Below are positions 1 to 5,587 of a DNA stretch of 5,587 bases, piece after piece (position 1 is the stretch's first letter; the number at the start of each line of letters is the position of its first letter). This DNA is from an uncultured Demequina sp. (lineage in GTDB: Bacteria; Actinomycetota; Actinomycetes; Actinomycetales; Demequinaceae). The stretch spans positions 1-5,587 of the forward strand of contig CALALQ010000352.1 in assembly GCA_937925595.1 (NCBI GenBank), read 5' to 3'. The translations under genes and the position numbers were made by a program. Under the pieces are notes generated by a model. It saw nothing but the letters and a program-made list of their open reading frames with translations. It was not told where the DNA came from and did not search any database.

Positions 1-312
1 TCGCGTGCGCTGAAGCTGATGGCGAAGGAGCTGCAGGTTCCCGTCATCGCCCTGTCTCAGCTGAACCGTGGCGCCGAGCAGCGCGCCGACAAGAAGCCGG
101 CCCTCTCCGATCTGCGTGAGTCGGGCTCGATCGAGCAGGATGCCGACATGGTGGTGCTGCTGCACCGCGAGGCGGCTTATGAGAAGGACTCCCCGCGCGC
201 CGGTGAGGCCGATCTGATCGTGGCGAAGCACCGTAACGGGCCGACGGACACGATCACGGTCGCGTTCCAGGGGCACTATTCGCGGTTCGCGGATATGGCG
301 CCGGGGATGTAG
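1..312 (+). CDS. dnaB: Replicative DNA helicase DnaB, C-terminal end (5' partial)
   Basis: This is the last 103 residues of the hexameric replicative helicase, which unwinds DNA at the replication fork using ATP. The frame is open from base 1 and stops with TAG at 310-312, so the gene begins upstream of the window. The RecA-fold C-terminal domain is recognisable. A strand ends in ALSQLNRG (the sensor-like glutamine and loop region), followed by a segment with [15 protein letters not shown] (the conserved DnaB motif H4 region), then [11 protein letters not shown], which supplies the arginine-finger/lysine region. The protein ends in a short FQGHYSRF tail typical of actinobacterial DnaB. It looks like a normal housekeeping copy, with no intein or frameshift in the visible part. 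It probably marks the chromosomal side of the island boundary, since a mobile-element insertion scar begins about 55 bases downstream. No clear intrinsic terminator follows the stop codon. Confidence 0.95.
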   Translation, partial: SRALKLMAKELQVPVIALSQLNRGAEQRADKKPALSDLRESGSIEQDADMVVLLHREAAYEKDSPRAGEADLIVAKHRNGPTDTITVAFQGHYSRFADMAPGM

Positions 313-364
313 CTCTCTGCCGGGGCTGTCGGCGCTGTCGCTCGAGTCGATTCCGTCTGCGCTC

Positions 365-967
365 CTAGGTTCGAGTCCCTCCAGGGGCACAGTCTGTTTT
401 TAGCGTCGGATACGCCGAGCACGCCGCCAGCGTCGCGACCTGGTCATGCGTGAGGTAGACCCGACGCTTGCCCGGCCCGCGGCGAGGAAGACTACGCACG
501 TGCCGGGCTGGATTGCTTGCGAGGCGGCGATCGTCAATGGCGACGTCGAGGATGCCGGCGAGGACTCCCAGCGCGCGAAGAACGACCGTGCGCGACTTCT
601 GCGTCGCAAGGTCAGACACCCAATCCTGGACTTCGGAGCGTCGGATCGACGAGATCTCTCTGTCGACCCACACCGGCGCGACGTGGTTCTTCCACGCCCG
701 TTCGAGCGTCATGTAGTACGAGGGCTTCGACATCGGCGGCTGCTTGGATCGCAGCCAGCTGTCCGCGAACATCCGGACCGGGACGCGTGACGAGGACGGG
801 TCGATGTACTCACCCTTCGACTTCGACACCGTGACCATGGAGAGGTAGAGCTTCGCCTCGCGCATCGTCGTGAAGCCACGCTTCTCGGCCTCGGTACGAT
901 CCGGCTTGCGAAACCGCACACGGTAGCGGCGGCCATTCACCGTTTCGTGCGGGGTGATGCTGCCCAT
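365..967 (-). pseudogene. Truncated phage-type tyrosine recombinase (integrase), N-terminal half only
   Basis: The ORF begins at an ATG (965-967) preceded by GGAGG with a 5-base gap, and ends after 200 residues, about half the usual length of phage integrases. Residues about 10-60 (VNGRRYRVRFRKPDRTEAEK onward, with an aromatic/basic beta pattern) resemble the arm-type DNA-binding domain. Residues about 65-155 form the SAM-like core-binding domain (MFADSWL, NHVAPVWVDREISSIR, VQDWVSDLA, ALGVLAGILDVAIDDRRLASNP). Residues 170-189 (YLTHDQVATLAA) start the catalytic domain, which then breaks off. The catalytic Arg, the HxxR box and the Tyr nucleophile are all absent. The last dozen residues (KTDCAPGGTRT) are encoded antisense to the adjacent tRNA-like fragment and are not integrase sequence. 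It cannot catalyse strand exchange; at most it could bind DNA. It is probably a relic of the element that delivered the downstream genes. The family call is confident; whether the remnant is expressed is unknown. Confidence 0.82.
368..390 (+). other. Orphan tRNA 3'-end fragment, probable integration (att) core or scar
   Basis: Bases 370-376 read TTCGAGT, a canonical tRNA T-loop. They are followed by CCCTC (T-stem 3' strand, 377-381), CAGGGGC (acceptor 3' strand, 382-388) and an A at the discriminator position. The 5' T-stem strand would have to be GAGGG, but only G368 and G369 fit, so similarity stops there and there is no anticodon arm or 5' acceptor to the left. The piece is therefore not a tRNA gene. 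Many tyrosine-recombinase elements integrate at the 3' ends of tRNA genes and carry or duplicate exactly this portion, and an integrase fragment lies directly beside it. A matching 7-bp TCGAGTC also occurs at 342-348. The amino-acid identity of the parent tRNA cannot be told; its 5' acceptor should read GCCCCTG. Confidence 0.65.
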
Positions 968-1006
968 CTCGACCTCCTGGACCGGGTTCGCGGGTCAGTA
1001 TCGGGC

Positions 1007-1021
1007 CAGTGTCGGACACTG
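1007..1021. promoter_or_regulatory. Perfect 7-bp inverted repeat, possible operator upstream of integrase
   Basis: CAGTGTC and GACACTG flank a single central G, giving a 15-base palindrome 40 bases upstream of the integrase start. A near-copy of the left half with its flank, CAGTATCGG (996-1004), precedes CAGTGTCGG (1007-1015) by 11 bases, about one helical turn, so the site also reads as two direct half-sites. On the minus strand the sequence GATACT at 997-1002 could serve as a -10 box for the integrase, though no good -35 is seen. The arrangement suits a repressor or excisionase/arm-type binding site, but no bound protein can be named. Confidence 0.4.
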
Positions 1022-1083
1022 ATCGCATGCCGTCAACGCGGCCGACGACGGATGTGGATAGATGGCGGAAGACGTCGTTAGCT

Positions 1084-1116
1084 GGCGTTGAGGTGGGGGC
1101 GCCTCCCTCCGACGCC
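1084..1116. repeat. GC-rich imperfect stem-loop in the intergenic region
   Basis: GGCGT (1084-1088) pairs with ACGCC (1112-1116). Inside it, GAGG (1090-1093) pairs with CCTC (1106-1109), with a T-G wobble and a one-base bulge between. A few more G-C pairs close toward a small loop around 1098-1101. No T-run follows on either side, so it is not a typical intrinsic terminator. It may be a folded RNA leader, a protein-binding site or a chance structure in GC-rich DNA. Confidence 0.3.
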
Positions 1117-1380
1117 GAAAGTGTAGCGATCGTTCGCGTCTCCCTTCTCGCCGCTCACTCCCTGCAGACTCCGCGCTGGCGCGCTCCGCTTGGCAGCCGT
1201 TCGATGACGAACACTGCGCCGCGCCGGAGCGCTTGACCGCTGGTTGTCGGAGCGCCCGCGACGGTGCTCAACTCACTGGCGTGCCGGCGGCCTTCGTCCC
1301 CCGACGACCACACAGCGCGCACCATTCGCCGAGCGTCGCCGCGGAGACATGTCGATGGGGTCCACTACTTTAGGTGCTGT

Positions 1381-1404
1381 CCTCCGGGGGGAGGCGACAG
1401 GAGG
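1381..1404 (+). promoter_or_regulatory. herA leader: ribosome binding site with an upstream anti-SD that can mask it
   Basis: AGGAGG at 1399-1404 is the ribosome binding site for the ATG at 1408, with a short 3-base spacer, and it decides the start of herA. Upstream, CCTCC (1381-1385) is followed by GGGG and then GGAGG (1390-1394), a self-complementary hairpin. The same CCTCC is equally complementary to the GGAGG of the true site (1400-1404). The leader can therefore form two exclusive pairings, one freeing and one hiding the ribosome binding site. The pairing is visible in the sequence; a regulatory role is inferred. Confidence 0.5.
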
Positions 1405-1407
1405 AAC

Positions 1408-3426
1408 ATGAGCATCACATTCGGCGTAGGGGCTGGGTCGGTTCTGCAGTCGACGCTGCTCGCTGACGATCGCGCCATTCGGGTTGGCGCGATCCATCGA
1501 CTCGACTTCCACGAGGCCGTTGTGCTGACCCATGACAAGTGGAAGTTCGATGCGGGCGGGATCCCTCAGCACTCCTTCCTGCTCGCAACCGCCCGAGACG
1601 CAGACCGTCCCGGTGACGACGACGAGGTCCTGCTCCTCAGGGTCGAGGGCACCGCTTCGCTTTCGCTCGAGTCCGATCTGCTTGCGGTCCGTGAGGAGTC
1701 GCTCCGTGATGCGCTCAGCCGCGCTGAGGACCCGTCGCCAAGCGTGGTTCTTGACCGCCACATGGACCCGTTCACGCTGAACCGCGCGTCGTTTACCGGT
1801 CTGAAGTGTCGTGTGCTCGGCACCTTTTACGAAGACATCGCCGCCGGAACCACGCAGCTCGTGTTTGGCGCCGATGTCGACAACTTTTACGCGACGAGCA
1901 CGTATCGAGTGCTGAAGCCGACTGGTGCGGGCCTGTCAGCTATCGCGAGCTACCTGAAGCCCGACTCGGAGCCCGGCGACCAGGTGCGGCTGGGTGTCGT
2001 CCGGTACTCCGCCACCCGCCGGCGCGCTCTCGCCGCAAATCAGGCGGACGCGGCGGTCAACGTGCGCATCCAGGACTTCATCGGCCACAAGACAGCCCTT
2101 CTCGGCATGACCCGCTCGGGCAAATCGAACACCGCAAAAATCATCATCGCCAAGACCTTCGTCGCGTCGGAGCAGCGCCGCCGGGACGGGAAGTCTCCTA
2201 TCGGTCAGTTGATCTTTGACCCTCAGGGCGAGTACGCGAACGCCAATGTGCAAGACGAGTCGGCGGTCGCCGGACTTGGCGCCGAACACGTGCGCATCTA
2301 TAAGTTCGGCGCTGACGGTGGAGAAGCGCACGTCAAGCCGCTGGCGATCAACTTCTTTGATCCGAAGCAGATTGACACCGCGCAGGGTTTGATTGCGGCC
2401 ACGCTTTCGCAGCAGAGCGGGTCGGGTTATGTGCAAGACTTCATCGCCACCGACTTCACAGGAGGGTCGGACTCGCAAGACTACGGCTCCAAGAACCACG
2501 CCAGTCGAGGGAGGCTCGGCCTATACGCGACGCTGCTGCGTGCTGGATTCAAGCCGCCGCGCGGGTTCCACGTGAACGTAAGTATGAAGCGCGAATTCGC
2601 CGATCAGGTGGCAAGCGCGATCAGCACGAACCCATTCCCCCCGGCGCAGAGCGGATACGTGAGCATCCCCGGCGATCAGGTTGTGAATGCCGTCCTGAAG
2701 ATCGCCGAACTCCGCGAGTCCGACGACGCGAACGCTAAGGACTTCGGCCGCGAGACTCCCTGGACGAGCACGGAAGCGATGGCGACCGGGAAGTCGTCGT
2801 CCGGTTCGGGAAAGGTCCGCGGCTACCTGAACCTCATCCCGATGCGCGTGTTCCACGATCCCGCCGTGACCGACGACGTCGCCGAGGGCATATATCAGGA
2901 GCTTCTCGAGGGGCGCATCGTCATCATCGATCTTCACATCGGCAGCGAGAAGGTGATTCAAACGATGTCCGAGACGATCACGGAACACCTCCTCGAGCGG
3001 CACACGGGTGTCTTCACAAACGGCGAGGAGCCCGGGCACATCCAGGTCATGCTCGAAGAGGCACACAACCTATTCGCGTCCGACCGCTACAAGAACGACG
3101 CCGACGTGTGGGTGCGTCTCGCGAAGGAGGCAGCAAAGCTGAAGATCGGCATGTTGTATGCGACCCAGGAGGTGACCGGCGTCGCCCATCAGGTCAAAGC
3201 GAACACTGCGAACTGGGTCGTCGCGCACCTTAACAACCGGCAGGAGCTCAACGAGCTGGGAAAGTTCTACGATTTCGGATCCTATGCCGACGCGATCCTC
3301 GCATCTGAAGACCGGGGATTCGTGCGGCTGAAGACACTATCGTCTCCGTTCATCGTGCCCGTCCAGATCGAGCGCTACGCGAAGGCGCTGATTGACGAGG
3401 CCAAGGCTGTAGCGGCGGGGAGCTAG
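1408..3426 (+). CDS. herA: HerA-type hexameric DNA translocase/helicase ATPase
   Basis: This 672-residue P-loop ATPase belongs to the HerA/FtsK superfamily, whose hexameric rings pump double-stranded DNA and hand ends to a partner nuclease such as NurA. An N-terminal beta-rich region (about 1-215) fits the HAS barrel. Walker A is GMTRSGKS at 233-240. A FDPQGEY motif (270-276) matches the HerA-specific D-x-x-GEY signature. A hydrophobic strand ending in IIDLH (506-510) precedes helical packing. Walker B is VMLEEAHN at 547-554, with the paired glutamates 550-551 and the His usual in HerA. The polar strand-end motif YATQE (584-588) is followed by a conserved Asn/Arg-rich segment (KANTANWVVAHLNNRQE). 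Between Walker A and B lies a large, Ser/Gly-rich and helical insertion (about 340-500). The ATG at 1408 is chosen for its AGGAGG; the frame is open further upstream but the product there is low-complexity. The gene is the first of the operon and its stop lies 2 bases before the nuclease start. Sequence cannot separate a repair role from a defence role. Confidence 0.9.
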   Translation: MSITFGVGAGSVLQSTLLADDRAIRVGAIHRLDFHEAVVLTHDKWKFDAGGIPQHSFLLATARDADRPGDDDEVLLLRVEGTASLSLESDLLAVREESLRDALSRAEDPSPSVVLDRHMDPFTLNRASFTGLKCRVLGTFYEDIAAGTTQLVFGADVDNFYATSTYRVLKPTGAGLSAIASYLKPDSEPGDQVRLGVVRYSATRRRALAANQADAAVNVRIQDFIGHKTALLGMTRSGKSNTAKIIIAKTFVASEQRRRDGKSPIGQLIFDPQGEYANANVQDESAVAGLGAEHVRIYKFGADGGEAHVKPLAINFFDPKQIDTAQGLIAATLSQQSGSGYVQDFIATDFTGGSDSQDYGSKNHASRGRLGLYATLLRAGFKPPRGFHVNVSMKREFADQVASAISTNPFPPAQSGYVSIPGDQVVNAVLKIAELRESDDANAKDFGRETPWTSTEAMATGKSSSGSGKVRGYLNLIPMRVFHDPAVTDDVAEGIYQELLEGRIVIIDLHIGSEKVIQTMSETITEHLLERHTGVFTNGEEPGHIQVMLEEAHNLFASDRYKNDADVWVRLAKEAAKLKIGMLYATQEVTGVAHQVKANTANWVVAHLNNRQELNELGKFYDFGSYADAILASEDRGFVRLKTLSSPFIVPVQIERYAKALIDEAKAVAAGS

Positions 3427-3428
3427 GA

Positions 3429-4793
3429 GTGCCCTACGTCACCGCGGCCGGCGACAGCTTCGAGCGCGCCGGCCGTCTCAGCCACAGTGCAGCGGCCGTC
3501 CAAGCGATGGCGGATCATGCCGAGTTCTTCGTGCCGGCCGACGTACTCGCCGACGCTACGTGGGTCCGTGATGTCGTGGTGCAGAAATCCTCGATATCTG
3601 GCGCGAGTGAAGCACCATCGCTCGACTGGGCCATCGCAATCGACGGCTCCCACCTCACGCAGCAGGTGCGCGACGGGATGCCGTCCGTCCTCTATGGCTT
3701 CGCGCAGGCGGCCGCCGCTCTCGTCGACCTGGCCGTAATGACCGAACAGTCGGCAGCGCGCTTCGTGGATCCTATCGAAATGGAACGCGCCGTCTCCACA
3801 GCGCTCGTCACCCTCGACCTTCCCGTTGCCGGCGCCTATTCCCGCGAAGGCATCGACATCAAGACATCGTGGCGCGAACTAATGAACCGGATCTTCCGCG
3901 AGAAGTACGTGGAAGTCGACGGCTTCAAGCACAGTCTCCTTGAGCTGCTTTTCCGCCTGCATGGCGTCCCCGGCGGCGCAGCCGACTCGGTACCGGTGAA
4001 CTGCCCCGACTGCTCCGTCAAAGACCTCGCCGTCGAGTTCGACGGGATGAAGTGCCCGGGATGCACCCTGGACCTCTACCCGACCGACAGCCTCCGCATC
4101 CATGAAGGTGTTCAGGAGGACAAGTCGAACGAGGAGTCGCTCGGGCGGCTGCGATCAGTGATCGAGCTCCTGGTGCTCGTCGGACTCACGACCCTCATGT
4201 GGGAACGGTCGCGTCGGTTCCTCCTTCCCCGGACGCTATTCATTCAGGACGGCCCGCTCGCGATGTACGGCGAGCCGGCGAAGCTGCGCGCGCAGGCCGA
4301 GCGTTACTTCCGGGCGATGGCGAACTCAACCCCAGGCGAGGCGCCGTACATCTGCGGTGTCGAGAAGTCGGGTGCGTTCGTGGACTACGGTCGCGCGCTC
4401 GCACGCCACGATCTCGTCCAGCCAGGCGAGGTCGTCATCTGTGGGAGGCAGGTCCTCGAGAAGCTGGTGAGCACCAACGATCCGATCGCCTACGGTAAGG
4501 AGACCTATTGGGGTCGGAAGTTCATCTACCGCAGCCTTGACAGCCGAGTCGTGGTGATCACCGTCCCGCCCTTCAGCGGCAGCGCGTACGATGCTCGCGG
4601 TGGCCAGCCAGGCCCGGACGGGTATCCGACGCTCCCCGCGATCCTGGATGTCATAGATCGCACCGGCTCATCGATGTACCAAGATGGCATTATTCCAGTC
4701 GCGGCCGCGCACGGGCGTGCGGCTTTCCCGATCGGCGTCGGCACGGACGTGCTCCGGCTCGTCGCGCGCGAGAAGCTCGGGCTTGCCCGCTAA
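3429..4793 (+). CDS. nurA: NurA-domain nuclease with an inserted zinc-ribbon-like Cys4 motif
   Basis: This 454-residue protein is a NurA-family, RNase H-like nuclease that works with HerA to degrade or resect DNA ends in a metal-dependent way. The first active-site motif is WAIAIDGSH, with Asp72 at the end of the first strand. The second is LFIQDGPL with Asp274, followed by a long helix. A strand then carries the GVEKSG motif (310-315, Lys313), as in family members. The C-terminal part (VVVITVPPF, YPTLPAILDVID, and AAAHGRAAF around His428) closes the fold. Between the first and second motifs, Cys192-x2-Cys195 and Cys209-x2-Cys212 form a zinc-ribbon-like knuckle pair, which archaeal NurA proteins as I know them lack. 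The start is GTG at 3429, with GGGGAG at 3417-3422 as ribosome binding site and only 2 bases after the herA stop, which indicates translational coupling. The match to NurA is by motifs and by the HerA neighbour. Confidence 0.85.
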   Translation: MPYVTAAGDSFERAGRLSHSAAAVQAMADHAEFFVPADVLADATWVRDVVVQKSSISGASEAPSLDWAIAIDGSHLTQQVRDGMPSVLYGFAQAAAALVDLAVMTEQSAARFVDPIEMERAVSTALVTLDLPVAGAYSREGIDIKTSWRELMNRIFREKYVEVDGFKHSLLELLFRLHGVPGGAADSVPVNCPDCSVKDLAVEFDGMKCPGCTLDLYPTDSLRIHEGVQEDKSNEESLGRLRSVIELLVLVGLTTLMWERSRRFLLPRTLFIQDGPLAMYGEPAKLRAQAERYFRAMANSTPGEAPYICGVEKSGAFVDYGRALARHDLVQPGEVVICGRQVLEKLVSTNDPIAYGKETYWGRKFIYRSLDSRVVVITVPPFSGSAYDARGGQPGPDGYPTLPAILDVIDRTGSSMYQDGIIPVAAAHGRAAFPIGVGTDVLRLVAREKLGLAR

Positions 4794-4812
4794 GTGAGAA
4801 GGGAAGGGCATC

Positions 4813-5587
4813 GTGCTCCAGCCATCGCCCACGCGGACGCGCCAGCACGCAGCCTCCCGCACACCGCCGACCCGCTACCTGTCGCCATTGCGATACCCCG
4901 GAGCTAAGTCCAAGCTGACGCCCCTCATCGGCGATCTGATCCGAGACGCGCGCAATCGCCGCGCTCTCCACGGGCAGGTCACGCTCGTCGAGCCTTTCGC
5001 GGGTGGTGCGTCGACGACGCTGAGACTGCTAACGGACGGCGTGGTAGAGCGCGCGATCATCGGTGACGCGGATCCCATGCTCTCGTCCTTCTGGTACGAG
5101 GCCGCCAGCGCGCCCGAGCGACTCATCGAGCGCATGTCCAACGAGTTCGATCGCTACCTTGCCATCGGTGGCGATGTGGCCGTCTCTCGATGGGATTATT
5201 GGCGCGCATGGCAACCAGAGCTGGGCTTGCCACTAGACGCGAATCGCGCCGCGCTCGCGCTCAAGTGCCTCTTCCTTAACCGCACCACCTTCTCGGGCAT
5301 CCTCCATGGCAGCGCCGGCCCTATCGGCGGACGCGCGCAGGCAAGCGAGTACACCATCGGCTGCCGATTCCCCGTCGACGGGCTTGCCGAGCGCATCCGC
5401 TGGATCGGACATCTCGCCGACACCGGCCGCCTGGTACTCGTGCACGGCGGCACCTGGCGCGAGACGCTAGACATCGCCGTCGAGTTCGTCGACGACCCGG
5501 GAGAACTCGTTGCGTACCTCGACCCGCCCTACATCGAGAAGTCGGACCGCCTCTATGCGACCGGTTTCGAAGGTTCCGGGCACGCTC
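4813..5587 (+). CDS. D12-class DNA N6-adenine methyltransferase (Dam family), 3' partial
   Basis: 258 codons are visible and the frame is still open at the right edge. The enzyme transfers a methyl group from S-adenosylmethionine to N6 of adenine at a specific DNA site. Motif order is that of the D12 (alpha) group: motif X, LRYPGAKSKL, at 26-35; motif I, VEPFAGGAS, at 59-67 for cofactor binding; then an acidic IIGDADP strand around 80-86. The D12 target-recognition region holds LNRTTFSG (155-162) and GPIGG (169-173). Catalytic motif IV, DPPY, is at 237-240. The likely start is GTG at 4813, preceded by GGGAAGGG (4800-4807), 19 bases after the nurA stop, so it belongs to the same operon. The first 20-odd residues (Thr/Arg/Pro-rich) precede the conserved fold and may be a tail or a start misplacement. 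Dam enzymes usually recognise GATC, but the target cannot be read from this sequence. No cognate restriction gene is visible within the window. Confidence 0.9.
   Translation, partial: MLQPSPTRTRQHAASRTPPTRYLSPLRYPGAKSKLTPLIGDLIRDARNRRALHGQVTLVEPFAGGASTTLRLLTDGVVERAIIGDADPMLSSFWYEAASAPERLIERMSNEFDRYLAIGGDVAVSRWDYWRAWQPELGLPLDANRAALALKCLFLNRTTFSGILHGSAGPIGGRAQASEYTIGCRFPVDGLAERIRWIGHLADTGRLVLVHGGTWRETLDIAVEFVDDPGELVAYLDPPYIEKSDRLYATGFEGSGHA

Larger units (their letters stand above)
968..1407. other. Non-coding interval between the divergent integrase fragment and herA operon
   Basis: These 440 bases separate two divergently oriented genes and should contain both promoters. I see no convincing gene. 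The open frames here, including a GTG-started one at 1009-1236, give low-complexity Arg/Ser/Pro/Thr-rich products without family resemblance or a good ribosome binding site. No clear sigma-70-like -35/-10 pair stands out for herA. A TTGACC at 1233-1238 has no matching -10, and a TACTTT at 1366-1371 has no matching -35. Structured elements inside are listed separately: an inverted repeat at 1007-1021, a hairpin at 1084-1116, a small GTTCG/CGAAC stem-loop at 1199-1212 and the leader pairing region at 1381-1404. Confidence 0.6.

Noticed and set aside
325..340. Short direct repeat GCTGTCG/GCTGTCG after dnaB
   Set aside because: A 7-base repeat at a 9-base step in GC-rich DNA, with no stem-loop or T-run, gives no support for a terminator or repeat array.
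365..400. A complete tRNA gene
   Set aside because: Only the T-loop and 3' strands of the T and acceptor stems are present; the 5' T-stem bases do not pair and there is no anticodon or D arm.
1009..1236. 75-residue plus-strand frame in the intergenic region
   Set aside because: It starts with GTG inside the palindrome, has no good ribosome binding site, and its product is Arg/Ser/Pro/Thr-rich without recognisable fold or family; most likely a GC-rich chance frame.
1264..1407. Upstream extension of the herA reading frame by 48 residues
   Set aside because: The added residues are low-complexity and Arg/Pro-rich, with no ribosome binding site, whereas the ATG at 1408 has AGGAGG directly before it and begins a beta-rich domain.
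1936..2499. Long minus-strand frame overlapping herA
   Set aside because: It lies wholly antisense to a gene with clear ATPase motifs, and long antisense frames are expected in high-GC coding DNA.
4813..5587. GATC as the proven target of the methylase
   Set aside because: GATC occurs often across the window with no sign of depletion or special placement, and D12 enzymes differ in target, so specificity cannot be inferred here.

Overview
The window reads as high-GC actinobacterial DNA. The replicative helicase end at the left edge looks like that of Microbacteriaceae and relatives, but this taxon is a guess from protein style, not a database match. It holds a chromosomal boundary followed by an accessory region that appears to be a decayed mobile element carrying a three-gene DNA-processing cassette.

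Left edge (1-312): the C-terminal end of chromosomal dnaB, running in from outside the window. After about 50 bases comes a 20-odd-base piece identical in form to the 3' end of a tRNA gene (T-loop, T-stem 3' strand, acceptor 3' strand) with no tRNA body to its left. This is best read as an integration (att) core or scar. Directly against it, on the minus strand, is the N-terminal half of a phage-type tyrosine recombinase that has lost its whole catalytic domain. Its reading frame runs antisense through the tRNA-like piece and stops just past it.

Middle (968-1407): about 440 bases without a convincing gene. It holds a perfect 7-bp inverted repeat upstream of the integrase fragment, a GC-rich imperfect hairpin, and a leader before the next gene in which a CCTCC can pair either with a decoy GGAGG or with the true ribosome binding site.

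Right part (1408-5587): three tightly packed plus-strand genes, evidently one operon. They encode a HerA-type hexameric DNA-translocase ATPase, a NurA-domain nuclease carrying a four-cysteine zinc-ribbon-like insertion, and a D12-class DNA N6-adenine methyltransferase that runs off the right edge. HerA and NurA are known partners in DNA-end processing. Their pairing with an adenine methyltransferase next to an integrase remnant and a tRNA att core suggests an island-borne genome-defence or element-maintenance module, with HerA-NurA as translocating nuclease and the methylase perhaps marking self DNA. The protein families are well supported by motifs; the defence role is inference. The operon may continue beyond the window.
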